Source of the DNA: Bacteroidota bacterium
GTDB lineage: Bacteria > Bacteroidota > Bacteroidia > Chitinophagales > Chitinophagaceae
Reading direction: 5' to 3'
Length of the DNA: 64,000 nt
Assembly (NCBI GenBank): GCA_018267545.1
Contig: JAFDYG010000537.1
Span: 1-64,000, forward strand
A program made the position numbers and the translations under genes. The notes beneath the pieces are model-generated. The model was not told where the DNA came from. It worked only from the letters and a program-made list of their open reading frames with translations, and searched no databases. Each line of letters starts with the position of its first letter. Within the stretch, counting starts at the first letter, position 1. Positions 40,050-49,586 of the stretch are shown here, piece after piece.

Positions 40050-43000
40050 TTGAAAACCTTGCTCCTTTTGCTTGCTTTAACACCACTCTGTCTGTTCGCA
40101 CAGCGTCAACATATTCCCTTCGATCAAAACTGGAAATTCCATTTTGGAAACGCATCCGATCCCTCCAAAGACTTCAATTACGGCACGGCAGCCATTTACG
40201 TCAAATCCGGCAAAGCCAAAAACACCGCCATCGACCCATCCTTCGACGACCACGACTGGCGCCCCCTATCCATCCCCCACGACTGGGCCGTCGAGCTCCC
40301 CTTCCAAAACTCCCCCGACTCCGACGTCATGTCCCACGGCTACAAACCCGTCGGCGGCCTCTACCCCGCAACCAGCATCGGCTGGTACCGCAAACATTTC
40401 AACCTATCAAAAGCCGACTCCGGCCGCCGCATCGTCATCCACTTCGACGGCATCTACCGCGACAGCCGCGTATGGGTCAACGGTTTTTATCTCTGTAACA
40501 ACGCCAGCGGCTACACCGGCTTCAGCTGCGACATCACCGACTACGTCCGCTACGACCACGACAACGTCCTGACCGTCCGCGTCGACGCCTCCCAATACGA
40601 AGGATGGTACTACGAAGGCGCCGGCATCTACCGCCACGCCTGGCTCGACATCTACGACAATGTACACATCGCCGAAAACGGCCTATTCGTCTACACCACA
40701 ACCTCCACCGTAAACATCGAAACCACCGTCATCAACGAGTACTCCCACCCCTCCACTACCACGATAACCTCCTATCTCACCGATCGCGAAGGCAAACAAC
40801 TCGGCCGCACTACACCACAAATCATAACTCTCGCCGCAGGCGAACAACGCACCATAAAAAACACGATCCCCATATCACACCCAAAACTCTGGTCCCCCGA
40901 CAACCCCTATCTCTACCGCGCAAGAACGCAAATAACTCACAACAGCTCCATCGTTGACGAACAAAAACTCCGCATCGGCATCCGCACCATCCGCATCGAT
41001 TCTTCCGGCCTTTATCTCAACGGAATCTACACCAAAATAAAAGGCGTCAACAACCACCAGGACCACGCCGGCGTCGGCTCCGCCATGCCCGATTACTTAC
41101 AATATTATCGCGCCCGCCTCCTAAAACAAATGGGCGTCAACGCCTCCCGCACCAGCCACAACCCTCCCACGCCCGAATGGCTCGACGCCTGTGACAGCCT
41201 CGGCCTGCTGGTTGTAGACGAAAATCGCCTGCTCAACAGCAGCTCCGAATACCTCGAACAGCTAAAACAATTGATCTACCGAGACCGCAGCCGCGCCTCC
41301 GTCTTCCTCTGGAGCATCGGCAACGAGGAAAACGTCGTACAAACCCGGCCCGTCGGCCGCGCCATAGCCTCGACTCTCATCAAAAAACAAAAGGAATGGG
41401 ACCCGACCCGCACATGCACCTACGCAGCGGACCTGGCCAACGTCTACCACGGCATCAACGAAGTGATCCCCATAAGAGGCTTCAACTACCGCATAAATGC
41501 AGTCGACCCGTATCACAAAGACCACCCCGACCAACCCATCCTCGGCACCGAGATGGGCAGCACCGTCACCACCCGCGGCATCTATACAAAGGATACCATC
41601 AACGCCTACGTCCCCGACCAGGACATCGAAGCTCCGTGGTGGGCCAATACGGCCGAACAATGGTGGTCTCTTGCAGCCACCCGCCCCTGGTGGATGGGCG
41701 GCTTCGTCTGGACCGGCTTCGACTACCGCGGCGAACCCACGCCCTATCAATGGCCCAACATCTCCAGCCACTTCGGCGTCATGGACGTCTGCGGCTTCCC
41801 AAAAAATCTTTTCTATTATTATAAATCCTGGTGGACCGACGAAGACGTCCTCCACATCTCCCCACACTGGAACTGGAAAGGTAAAGAAGGACAGAGCATC
41901 CCCGTCTGGGTCAACAGCAACGCCGACAAGGTCGAGCTCTTCCTCAACGGACAAAGTCTCGGTAAAAAAGACATGCCCCGCAACCGCCACCTCGAGTGGT
42001 CCGTTCCTTACCAACCCGGCACCCTTAAAGCCATCGCCGAAAAGAAAGGAAAAGTCATCTCCACTCAAATAGAAACCACCACCGAACCATTCGAAGTCGT
42101 CGTCATTCCCTACAAGACAACCATGGAAGCCGACGGCGCCGAAGCAACCGTCGTCAACATCAGCGTAGTCGACCGCCAGGGCCGCGAAGTTCCCGACGCA
42201 TCCAACACAATCACCTTCCACGCGACGGGAGACCTGCACATCATCGGCGTCGGCAACGGCGACCCCAGCAGCCACGAAGCAGACAAAGGCCAGGACACGA
42301 CCGCCCAACGACGCCTCTTCAACGGCCACTGCCAGGTGATCCTCCAATCCGGGACCAAACCCGGTATGTATCACTTCCAGGCTACCTCCCCCGGTCTTCA
42401 CCCCGGCTCGACCGACGTATCATTAGTAATATCCGGCACACCCCATTCTGTCAACCCCATCGCAACAAACACCCCCATCCGCCCCATCACAAAAATGCTC
42501 GGCGCCGACATCTCCTTTCTCCCCGAGTTGGAAAACAAAGGGATCAAATTCTCCGACAACAAAGGCGAACGCGACGCCATCACCATCCTGAAAGACCACG
42601 GTTTCAACTACATCCGCCTCCGCATTTTCAACGAACCCGCCCGAGACAGCGGCTACTCCCCCGGCAAGGGGTTCTGCGACCTAAACCACACACTAGAAAT
42701 GGCTCGCCGCGTCAAAAAAGCAGGCCTCCAGCTCCTGCTCGACTTCCACTATAGCGACTACTGGGCCGACCCCGCCAAACAATATAAACCGGAAGCCTGG
42801 CGCAACGCCCCCTTCCCCATACTCCTCGATTCTGTGTATGCCTTCACCAAACGAGTCATAGCCGCGCTCAAACAACAAGGCACCCTTCCCGACATGGTCC
42901 AGGTCGGCAACGAAATCAACCACGGCATGATCTGGCCCGAAGGCAGCATGCGTCACCCGGACAGCCTCGCCTCCCTCATCTATGCCGGCATCCGCGGCGT

Positions 43001-43394
43001 AAAATCCGTCGACCCCGGCTGCCCCATCATGCTCCACATCGCCCTCGGCGGACAAAATGACGAATCTCACTTCTTCCTAAACAGCATGCTCAGCCGGAAA
43101 GTACCCTTCGACGTCATCGGACTCTCCTACTACCCCCGCTGGCACGGCACCCTATCCGATCTCTCCTATAACGTCAACGACCTGATCCGTCAGTACAACA
43201 AGGACCTCATTATTGTCGAATACACCGCCCTCAAACGCGAAGTCAACAATATCATCAATGCCGCCGGCCCCAAAGGCAAAGGATCCTGTATCTGGGAACC
43301 CCTCAATACCTGGGAGCAGATTTTCAACAAGGACGGCAAGGCAAACGACCTCCTTTACCTCTATGACGATATTAGCCGTACCTTCGCACCATGA
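40050..43394 (+). CDS. GH2 beta-galactosidase fused to GH53 galactanase
   Basis: A 1114-aa exported protein (signal LLLLLALTPLCLFAQ). Residues about 20-800 are GH2: sugar-binding domain (DWRPLSIPHDWAV), Ig domain, TIM barrel with acid/base Glu near 427 in FLWSIGNEEN and nucleophile Glu near 501 in LGTEMGS, then C-terminal Ig-like domains. Residues about 816-1110 are a complete GH53 barrel, with LGADISFLPELE, LLLDFHYSDYWADP, acid/base Glu in QVGNEINHG (near 956) and nucleophile Glu in IIVEYTALK (near 1057). One protein could thus cut galactan and trim galactose from the ends. It lies 13 nt after the single GH53 gene, and its stop overlaps the next start as ATGA. Confidence 0.93.
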   Translation: MKTLLLLLALTPLCLFAQRQHIPFDQNWKFHFGNASDPSKDFNYGTAAIYVKSGKAKNTAIDPSFDDHDWRPLSIPHDWAVELPFQNSPDSDVMSHGYKPVGGLYPATSIGWYRKHFNLSKADSGRRIVIHFDGIYRDSRVWVNGFYLCNNASGYTGFSCDITDYVRYDHDNVLTVRVDASQYEGWYYEGAGIYRHAWLDIYDNVHIAENGLFVYTTTSTVNIETTVINEYSHPSTTTITSYLTDREGKQLGRTTPQIITLAAGEQRTIKNTIPISHPKLWSPDNPYLYRARTQITHNSSIVDEQKLRIGIRTIRIDSSGLYLNGIYTKIKGVNNHQDHAGVGSAMPDYLQYYRARLLKQMGVNASRTSHNPPTPEWLDACDSLGLLVVDENRLLNSSSEYLEQLKQLIYRDRSRASVFLWSIGNEENVVQTRPVGRAIASTLIKKQKEWDPTRTCTYAADLANVYHGINEVIPIRGFNYRINAVDPYHKDHPDQPILGTEMGSTVTTRGIYTKDTINAYVPDQDIEAPWWANTAEQWWSLAATRPWWMGGFVWTGFDYRGEPTPYQWPNISSHFGVMDVCGFPKNLFYYYKSWWTDEDVLHISPHWNWKGKEGQSIPVWVNSNADKVELFLNGQSLGKKDMPRNRHLEWSVPYQPGTLKAIAEKKGKVISTQIETTTEPFEVVVIPYKTTMEADGAEATVVNISVVDRQGREVPDASNTITFHATGDLHIIGVGNGDPSSHEADKGQDTTAQRRLFNGHCQVILQSGTKPGMYHFQATSPGLHPGSTDVSLVISGTPHSVNPIATNTPIRPITKMLGADISFLPELENKGIKFSDNKGERDAITILKDHGFNYIRLRIFNEPARDSGYSPGKGFCDLNHTLEMARRVKKAGLQLLLDFHYSDYWADPAKQYKPEAWRNAPFPILLDSVYAFTKRVIAALKQQGTLPDMVQVGNEINHGMIWPEGSMRHPDSLASLIYAGIRGVKSVDPGCPIMLHIALGGQNDESHFFLNSMLSRKVPFDVIGLSYYPRWHGTLSDLSYNVNDLIRQYNKDLIIVEYTALKREVNNIINAAGPKGKGSCIWEPLNTWEQIFNKDGKANDLLYLYDDISRTFAP

Positions 43395-43951
43395 CCCTCC
43401 ATATCAAAAACATGGTCTGCGACCGGTGCATTATGGTAGTCCGCCAGCAGCTCGACTCGCTCAACCTCGACTATAAAAACGTACAGCTCGGCCTGGTCGA
43501 GCTCCGCTCGGAACCGGACCCCAAACAGCTCGACACAATCCGCCAACGGCTCGAAGCAAACGGCTTCGAGCTCCTGGACGACAAAAAAGCCCAAATAGTG
43601 GAGCGCATCAAAAACGTGATCGTTTCCCTTATCCACAAAGACTCCGACGAAACAAACCTCAAGCTTTCCGCCTTGCTCGAAGACAAGCTCCAGCTCGACT
43701 ACCACTACCTCACCTCCCTGTTTTCTTCCGTAGAAGGCGTAACCATCGAACGCTACGCCATCCTCCACCGGGTCGAACGCGTAAAGGAACTCCTGATGTA
43801 CAACGAGGATAGCCTCAGCGAAATCGCCCTAAACATGGGCTACAGCAGCGTCCAGCACCTCTCCCAGCAGTTCAAAAAGATCACCGGCCTAACCCCCTCC
43901 CAGTTCCGCGAGCTAAAAGAAAACCGGCGCAAGCCTCTCGACAAAGTGTAG
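43391..43951 (+). CDS. AraC-family regulator with N-terminal metal-binding-like motif
   Basis: A 186-aa protein. The N-terminus has the HMA-like MVCDRCIMVV pair of cysteines within a ferredoxin-like region (about 1-65). The C-terminal half holds a divergent AraC DNA-binding domain with LSEIALNMGYSSVQHLSQQFKK, cited in part, and LTPSQFRELK. I know this short form from Bacteroidota, usually beside copper ATPase genes, which is also the case here. It probably senses copper (or a similar metal) and controls the ATPase and HMA genes. The start overlaps the stop of the galactan operon's last gene by 4 nt, so it may be read through from the galactan operon. Confidence 0.85.
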   Translation: MTLHIKNMVCDRCIMVVRQQLDSLNLDYKNVQLGLVELRSEPDPKQLDTIRQRLEANGFELLDDKKAQIVERIKNVIVSLIHKDSDETNLKLSALLEDKLQLDYHYLTSLFSSVEGVTIERYAILHRVERVKELLMYNEDSLSEIALNMGYSSVQHLSQQFKKITGLTPSQFRELKENRRKPLDKV

Positions 43952-44034
43952 CCCCAAAATTATATACACCTCCCCCATAATCTTATAACAATCCTCTCTA
44001 CAACTCATCGGAAATTTGTGGAAACAATAGAAAG

Positions 44035-46215
44035 ATGCCCACAATCACCCGAGATACCTTCCCCGTCCTGGAAATGACCTGCGCCGCCTGTGCCGTCAGC
44101 GTCGAATCCATGCTCAAATCGGAAAAAGGCGTCCAGGACGCCGGCGTCAACTTCGCCAACCACGAAGCCTGGGTAGAATACAACCCCCAGCTCACCTCAC
44201 CCGAAAAGTTCCAGCAAACCATCCGCTCCATCGGCTACGACCTCATCATCGAAAAGGAAAACACCGACGAGCTCAAAGAAACCGCCCGCCAGAAACACTA
44301 TAAAGACCTTAAACGCAGAACCATCGCGTCTATCGTCCTATCCATACCCATCGTAGTAATCGGCATGTTCTTCATGAACATCCCCTACGCCAACTACATC
44401 ATGATGGCGCTCGCAACCCCCGTCGTCTTCTACTTCGGGCGCAGCTACTTCCTAAACGCCTGGAAACAGGCCCGCCACAAAAAAGCCAACATGGATACCC
44501 TCGTGGCCCTTAGCACCGGCATAGCCTACCTCTTCAGCACATTCAACACCTTGCTCCCGGACTTCTGGCATCGCCGCGGCCTCCACCCGCACGTATACTT
44601 CGAAGCCGCTGCCGTAGTAATCGCCTTTATCTCCCTTGGCAAATGGCTGGAAGAAGCCGCCAGCTTCCGCACCGGTTCCGCCATCAAAAAACTCATGGGC
44701 CTCCAACCCAAAACCGTTACCCTCTTACAACCCGACAACACGACAAAAGAAATCCCCGCCAGCCAGGCAAAACCCGGCGATCACCTGCTCGTCAAACCCG
44801 GAGAATCGATCCCCCTCGACGGCGCCGTAACAACCGGCTCCTCCTACGTCGACGAAAGCATGGTCACCGGCGAACCCATCCCCGTAGAAAAACGCCCCGG
44901 CAGCAAAGTCTTTGCAGGAACCATCAATCAGAAAGGCAGCTTCACATTCACAGCGGAAAAAATCGGCTCCGATACCCTCCTCGGCCAGATCATTACAATG
45001 GTCCGCACAGCCCAGGGCAGCAAAGCTCCCGTACAAAAGCTCGTCGACAAAATCGCCGGTATCTTCGTTCCCATCGTCATCGGTATCTCCGCCCTCACCT
45101 TTATCGTCTGGATGCTCTCCGGTACCGACAATGCCTTCACCCACGCCCTCCTCACATCCGTCACCGTCCTGGTCATCGCCTGCCCCTGCGCACTGGGACT
45201 CGCAACCCCCACAGCCCTCATGGTCGGCATCGGCAAAGGCGCCGAAAACAATATCCTCATCAAGGACGCCGAAAGTCTCGAGCTCGCGCATAAAATAAAC
45301 GCGATCGTCCTCGACAAAACCGGCACCATCACCGAAGGCAAACCTACCGTCACCGATCTGCTCTTCGCCAGAAACACAAATGAAACAAAACTCAAATCAA
45401 TCCTGCTCGGCATCGAACAACATTCCGACCACCCCCTCGCCGAAGCCATCGTCACATACCTAAAAAACCAGAACGTCTCTCCCGCGGCTGTAGAAAACAT
45501 AGAGAACATTCCCGGCCAGGGTATCAAAGCAACACATGAGCAAACACCCTACTTCATAGGAAACACATCCCCGACCAGCGAAGTAACCCGCCTTCAGCAC
45601 GAAGCAAAAACCGTAGTAACGCTCGTCGAAGATCAATCCCCAGTAGCCATCATCGCCATATCCGACAAGATCAAACCCACCTCGAAAGCCGCCATCCAAA
45701 CCCTCCTGCAGCAAGGAATCGAAATATACATGGTCACTGGCGACAACCCGCACACCGCCGCCGCAATCGCCAAAGAAGCAGGCATCGAAAACTACAAAGC
45801 AGAAGCGAAGCCCGACGACAAAGCCGCCTTCATCAAAGAATTGCAGGCCAAAGGCCAAAAGGTAGCAATGGTCGGCGACGGCATCAACGACAGCCAGGCC
45901 CTCACACAAGCCGACGTCAGCATCGCCATGGGCAAAGGAAGTGACATAGCCATGGACGTAGCCCAGATGACCCTGATCACTTCCGACCTCAACGCCCTCC
46001 CCAAAGCGCTGAAGCTCTCCCGGAAAACAGTCGCCGCCATCCACCAAAACCTCTTCTGGGCCTTTATCTATAACATCATCGGCATCCCCATCGCCGCCGG
46101 CATCCTCTACCCATTCAACGGATTCCTCCTTGACCCTATGGTCGCGGGCGCCGCCATGGCACTTAGTTCCGTAAGCGTAGTAACCAATAGTCTTCGTCTC
46201 AAACTCATAAAATAA
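44035..46215 (+). CDS. copA: Copper-translocating P1B-type ATPase
   Basis: A 726-aa pump. One N-terminal HMA domain with the Cys16/Cys19 pair (MTCAACAVS) precedes eight membrane helices. The ion-path motif is Cys-Pro-Cys at 382-384 (VIACPCALG). The phosphorylated Asp427 is in DKTGTITEGKP. The His-Pro motif is SDHPLAEAI. TGDNPHTAAA and GDGINDSQAL are the hinge motifs. The CPC motif and terminal helices (NPLGIP-like IIGIPIAAG, then MALSSVSVVTNSLRL) indicate Cu(I) export from the cytoplasm. It lies downstream of the AraC-type regulator and upstream of an HMA gene. Confidence 0.95.
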   Translation: MPTITRDTFPVLEMTCAACAVSVESMLKSEKGVQDAGVNFANHEAWVEYNPQLTSPEKFQQTIRSIGYDLIIEKENTDELKETARQKHYKDLKRRTIASIVLSIPIVVIGMFFMNIPYANYIMMALATPVVFYFGRSYFLNAWKQARHKKANMDTLVALSTGIAYLFSTFNTLLPDFWHRRGLHPHVYFEAAAVVIAFISLGKWLEEAASFRTGSAIKKLMGLQPKTVTLLQPDNTTKEIPASQAKPGDHLLVKPGESIPLDGAVTTGSSYVDESMVTGEPIPVEKRPGSKVFAGTINQKGSFTFTAEKIGSDTLLGQIITMVRTAQGSKAPVQKLVDKIAGIFVPIVIGISALTFIVWMLSGTDNAFTHALLTSVTVLVIACPCALGLATPTALMVGIGKGAENNILIKDAESLELAHKINAIVLDKTGTITEGKPTVTDLLFARNTNETKLKSILLGIEQHSDHPLAEAIVTYLKNQNVSPAAVENIENIPGQGIKATHEQTPYFIGNTSPTSEVTRLQHEAKTVVTLVEDQSPVAIIAISDKIKPTSKAAIQTLLQQGIEIYMVTGDNPHTAAAIAKEAGIENYKAEAKPDDKAAFIKELQAKGQKVAMVGDGINDSQALTQADVSIAMGKGSDIAMDVAQMTLITSDLNALPKALKLSRKTVAAIHQNLFWAFIYNIIGIPIAAGILYPFNGFLLDPMVAGAAMALSSVSVVTNSLRLKLIK

Positions 46216-46221
46216 TCGAAA

Positions 46222-46437
46222 ATGAAAAAGCTCAAATTCAAAACAACTATTAAATGTCTGGGCTGCGTAGCCAAAGTAACCCCCATACTGGACGCCATAA
46301 TAGGCGGACAAAACTGGGAAGTAGACCTCACATCCCCCGACCGCATCCTCACCATCACCGCCCCCGAAACCCTGGCCGACATCGAAATAATAACCGCCAT
46401 CGAAAAAGTCGGCTTCAAAGCCACCAAGCTCGCCTAA
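46222..46437 (+). CDS. Small heavy-metal-associated (HMA) protein, copper chaperone-like
   Basis: A 71-aa single-domain protein. KFKTTIKCLGCVAKVTP carries the metal-binding Cys-x-x-Cys, and VDLTSPDRILTITAP and IEKVGFKATKL complete the beta-alpha-beta-beta-alpha-beta fold. The gene lies 6 nt after the ATPase stop, so it is cotranscribed and probably delivers copper to the ATPase. Confidence 0.88.
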   Translation: MKKLKFKTTIKCLGCVAKVTPILDAIIGGQNWEVDLTSPDRILTITAPETLADIEIITAIEKVGFKATKLA

Positions 46438-46494
46438 AACGCTCCCAACCAACAGGTATGAAAATTGATTACCTTACCGTAAATATTCAATTCA

Positions 46495-46962
46495 ATGGAC
46501 TCCGAAACCATCGTATCCCTTCACTCCGCCCTCCTCAACTCCTGGAACCGCCGTGACGCCCACGCCATGGCCGCACTGCTACGCCCCGACGCCAACCTCA
46601 TTGGCTTCGACGGCAGCCAGCTAAACGGACAATCCGCAATCGAAGCCGAGCTCACCAACATCTTCAATAACCACCAAACCGCCCCCTACGTCTGGAAAGT
46701 AGAGGAAGTCCGCTTTCTCACCAGCGACTGCGCCCTCCTGCGAGCCATCGTCGGCATGGTCCCCCCTGGCAAAGACACCGTCAACCCGGCCGTCAACGCC
46801 ATCCAATCCCTCATCGCCATAAAAGAGCCCACCGCAAAAGAGCCCGAAACCTGGAAAATCGCCCTTTTCCAAAACACACCCGCCCAGCTCCACGGCCGCC
46901 CCCAGCTAGTAGAAAACATGACCCAAACCCTCAACTCCCTTCTCACTCAAAGATCCAGCTGA
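46495..46962 (+). CDS. SnoaL-like / SgcJ-EcaC-family small protein
   Basis: A 155-aa protein with the cone-shaped NTF2-like pattern: LLNSWNRRDAHAMAALLRPD, GSQLNGQSAIEAELTNIF, and a final strand ETWKIALFQNTPA. Such proteins are listed as SgcJ/EcaC oxidoreductases, but a reaction is rarely proven. It follows the copper genes by 57 nt on the same strand, and the 3' end overlaps the convergent MOSC-reductase gene by 16 nt. Confidence 0.8.
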   Translation: MDSETIVSLHSALLNSWNRRDAHAMAALLRPDANLIGFDGSQLNGQSAIEAELTNIFNNHQTAPYVWKVEEVRFLTSDCALLRAIVGMVPPGKDTVNPAVNAIQSLIAIKEPTAKEPETWKIALFQNTPAQLHGRPQLVENMTQTLNSLLTQRSS

Positions 46963-48617
46963 ACATCCGTCTTCGGTACCGAACAACAAATAAGCACATT
47001 CCCCTCCGCCGGCTGATCCAACGGCTCGGAAAAATACCTTACCTCCCCCGAAAACACCGTCGTCTCGCACCGGTGACACACGCCCACCCTGCACGCCCAG
47101 CTCACCGGCACATCACAAGCCTCCGCAGCCTCCAGCAACGAACCAAACCGCGGATGCCACCTGAACCCAATCCCACTCTTTGCAAACGTCACCATCGGCC
47201 CTTCCCCAACCACCCCGTCAGGAACATGCGGCGCCTTCCCGGAACCCAAAGTCCCCCCAAACAGCTCCTGCCTGATCGCCTCATCAGAAATGCCCATCTC
47301 TTTCAACGCCGCACTCATCTCCCCCATAAACCCCAGCGGACCACATAAATAATAATCGCCATCCACCGGCAGCCCAAGCGAGACAAGCTTCTCCCTCGTC
47401 AACCTCCCATCACCCGTCCGCGTAAAAAACGTATAGTTCCTGGAACCAGCAACCCGTAGTACCTCTTCCCTAAAGGGATAGTGCTCCTTATCCTGCGTCG
47501 TATAAATCCACCATACCGGCCTCTCCACATCTACAGAATACAACATCGCCAGCAACGGCGTAATACCAATCCCCGCTCCCATCAGCACCAACGGTCGCCT
47601 ACTCTCCACAAGCCTGAAAACACCACGAGGCGCAGAGATCTCCAAACTATCCCCCACGCGAAGCCTATGCATATACTCACTTCCCACTCCATTTGCCTCC
47701 GCCTTCACGCCGATTCGATAAAAACCAGAGCCCCCCGGCCCGCACAGCGAATACATCCGAATTACCGAAGAACCATCAGTCCCGGGAATCTTAACCGCAA
47801 TATGCTGTCCCGCAACGAACCCCGGCAATCGCCGCCCATCCGCAGGAGCCAGCTCAAACGCCAACACATCAATACTCTCCGAAACGATCTTAACTACCGT
47901 AAACACCGCCCATCCCTGCCACGCCGCCACCATGCCGCCCGGCGCCAATCCCGCATTACCCGATACCATCCCCGAAACCGCCGCGTCATACAACGCCTGA
48001 AACGAACCTCGCCAGCCCGCACTCAACGCTTCGATCCCCAATACCTCCCGAAGCCTGTCCACCGGATGAGCATTGCTATACAGCAATCCGTCCACCTCGA
48101 CAATCGTCATCCCTCCCTTACCACTCGAAATCCGCACGATCTCATCTCCTACCCCGATCTCTCCCTCGACAAGAACCCGAAAATAAAAACCCGGCCGTTT
48201 ATGCTTGACCAAGAGCGCAGGCATCTCCTCGACACCCGTACTAAAAGCCACTTTATAACACGTAACCCGCGGCTGTGTAACTTCAAAAACCGCCGTCCCG
48301 ATCCGAAACCGGTCCCCGATACAAACCTCATGATCAGCCAGCCCTTCCACCGTCAGATTCTCTCCAAACTGCCCATAACACAACCCCGCCATCCCGAGCT
48401 CCTTCCGCCAATACTCATAAGACTCCTTTTGATAGACGAATACCGCCCGGTGCTCCCCCCCGTGAGCCTGCAGATCGGCCTGCCCGTCTCCCTCGATGTT
48501 CAATCTTCCGACACGCCGCCTCCCCGTAACAGGCGTCTTGAAAATCGACGTCGTTATCTTCCGGCCATGCCAGTCCACCTCTTTCGGCAGCGACACATTT
48601 ATAGAAAGTACTTTCAT
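46947..48617 (-). CDS. MOSC domain - ferredoxin-NAD(P)+ reductase - [2Fe-2S] ferredoxin fusion
   Basis: About 556 aa. The ATG at 48617 was chosen because it overlaps the upstream stop as ATGA; a GTG at 48647 is in frame. Residues about 1-155 are a YiiM-type MOSC domain that would bind molybdenum cofactor (QAHGGEHRAVFVY, FGENLTVEGL, Cys in PRVTCYKV). A 3-alpha domain follows (LYSNAHPVDRLREVLG). Residues about 235-460 are an FAD/NAD(P)H reductase (IRMYSLCGPG, LMGAGIGITPLLAML, YYLCGPLGFM). The C-terminus is a plant-type ferredoxin with Cys in CRVGVCHRC and a later CC. This makes a self-sufficient chain from NAD(P)H to a Moco site, as in N-hydroxylated-compound reductases (YcbX/YiiM, mARC). Confidence 0.92.
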   Translation of the reverse strand: MKVLSINVSLPKEVDWHGRKITTSIFKTPVTGRRRVGRLNIEGDGQADLQAHGGEHRAVFVYQKESYEYWRKELGMAGLCYGQFGENLTVEGLADHEVCIGDRFRIGTAVFEVTQPRVTCYKVAFSTGVEEMPALLVKHKRPGFYFRVLVEGEIGVGDEIVRISSGKGGMTIVEVDGLLYSNAHPVDRLREVLGIEALSAGWRGSFQALYDAAVSGMVSGNAGLAPGGMVAAWQGWAVFTVVKIVSESIDVLAFELAPADGRRLPGFVAGQHIAVKIPGTDGSSVIRMYSLCGPGGSGFYRIGVKAEANGVGSEYMHRLRVGDSLEISAPRGVFRLVESRRPLVLMGAGIGITPLLAMLYSVDVERPVWWIYTTQDKEHYPFREEVLRVAGSRNYTFFTRTGDGRLTREKLVSLGLPVDGDYYLCGPLGFMGEMSAALKEMGISDEAIRQELFGGTLGSGKAPHVPDGVVGEGPMVTFAKSGIGFRWHPRFGSLLEAAEACDVPVSWACRVGVCHRCETTVFSGEVRYFSEPLDQPAEGNVLICCSVPKTDVQLDL

Positions 48618-49582
48618 ACAGCTTCCCATAGCACATCCACAAACCACCTGCGATTATCATAAAATCGCTCCACCGGCCTGAACAAAGCCTCACCCGCCAG
48701 CCGGTCCACCTGCCCGATCGTATACTTCTGCGAGATCTCCATAAAAATCTCCTCGTCACGCATAAACACGATCCGCTGCTCATCCCCATTGCACCGCAGC
48801 GTAACCACCTGGTCGGCCAGACTTATCAGGTAGCTCTTACAAGCTCCCGAAAAAGGATCATAGACCGGAAAATGCCGGAATCGGGTAACATCGAAATCCG
48901 CACTCAGCTCCCGGTTGATCCTCGAGAGCAGATTGAGATTAAACCGCCTGGTTATCCCTCCTCTGTCATTATATGCAGCAAGTATAGTCTCAGGACACTT
49001 CTTCAGATCGAATCCAATCAGCACAGAATCCCCAACCTTCAAATGAGCACGAAGCCTCCGGCAAAATACCCTGGCCTCGATAGGAGACATGTTCCCCAAA
49101 TTCCCTCCCAAAAACAGCACCACCTTCCTCCTCGAAGAAACATTCGTCGCTTCCGTAAGCATCGGCAGATACTCTCCGTTCAATCCGCTGACCTTTAGTC
49201 CCGGAATCTTCAAAGGTAGCTGCTCTTGCAGACAGTCGATAATGTTGGACGAGATATCGATCGGCACATACGTAAAATCCGCACCCGCCAGAACCAGCTG
49301 CCGCAGCAAATACGCCGACTTCTTACAATCCCCCGCCCCCAGCTCGATCAGGTCGAACGCATCCCTATGCCCCTCAATCGCAGCCGCCAGCTCCGCCGAC
49401 CTCTTCCGGAATATTTCCAGCTCACACGCAAACGGATAGTACTCATTACAATGCATGATTTCCTGAAAGATCGCGTCCCCCTCCTTGTCGTAAAAATATT
49501 TAGCCGGCAGATATTTTGACGGCGCCGTAAGCCCTTGCAATATCTCCATTGCAAACTGCATCGATTGTGCTATTGTTTCCAT
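48614..49582 (-). CDS. egtD: EgtD-like histidine N-alpha-methyltransferase
   Basis: A 322-aa SAM-dependent enzyme. The family pattern LPAKYFYDKEGDAIFQEIM with NEYYPFACE near the N-terminus, motif I LIELGAGDCKKSAYLL, and LFLGGNLGNMSPIEA match the EgtD/Methyltransf_33 family, which trimethylates histidine to hercynine in ergothioneine synthesis. No EgtB-type sulfoxide synthase is visible nearby. The gene lies 4 nt after the channel gene and overlaps the MOSC fusion start, so its substrate may be hercynine or something else in this operon. The family is clear, the product less so. Confidence 0.85.
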   Translation of the reverse strand: METIAQSMQFAMEILQGLTAPSKYLPAKYFYDKEGDAIFQEIMHCNEYYPFACELEIFRKRSAELAAAIEGHRDAFDLIELGAGDCKKSAYLLRQLVLAGADFTYVPIDISSNIIDCLQEQLPLKIPGLKVSGLNGEYLPMLTEATNVSSRRKVVLFLGGNLGNMSPIEARVFCRRLRAHLKVGDSVLIGFDLKKCPETILAAYNDRGGITRRFNLNLLSRINRELSADFDVTRFRHFPVYDPFSGACKSYLISLADQVVTLRCNGDEQRIVFMRDEEIFMEISQKYTIGQVDRLAGEALFRPVERFYDNRRWFVDVLWEAV

Positions 49583-49586
49583 AATC

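Noticed and set aside
41262-42401. 379-codon minus-strand open frame inside the GH2-GH53 gene
   Set aside because: Shadow of a well-supported plus-strand gene; no recognisable motif and low-complexity composition.
45460-46452. 330-codon minus-strand open frame across the copper ATPase and HMA genes
   Set aside because: Antisense to two genes with full catalytic motifs; Gly/Asp/Phe-rich translation without family pattern.
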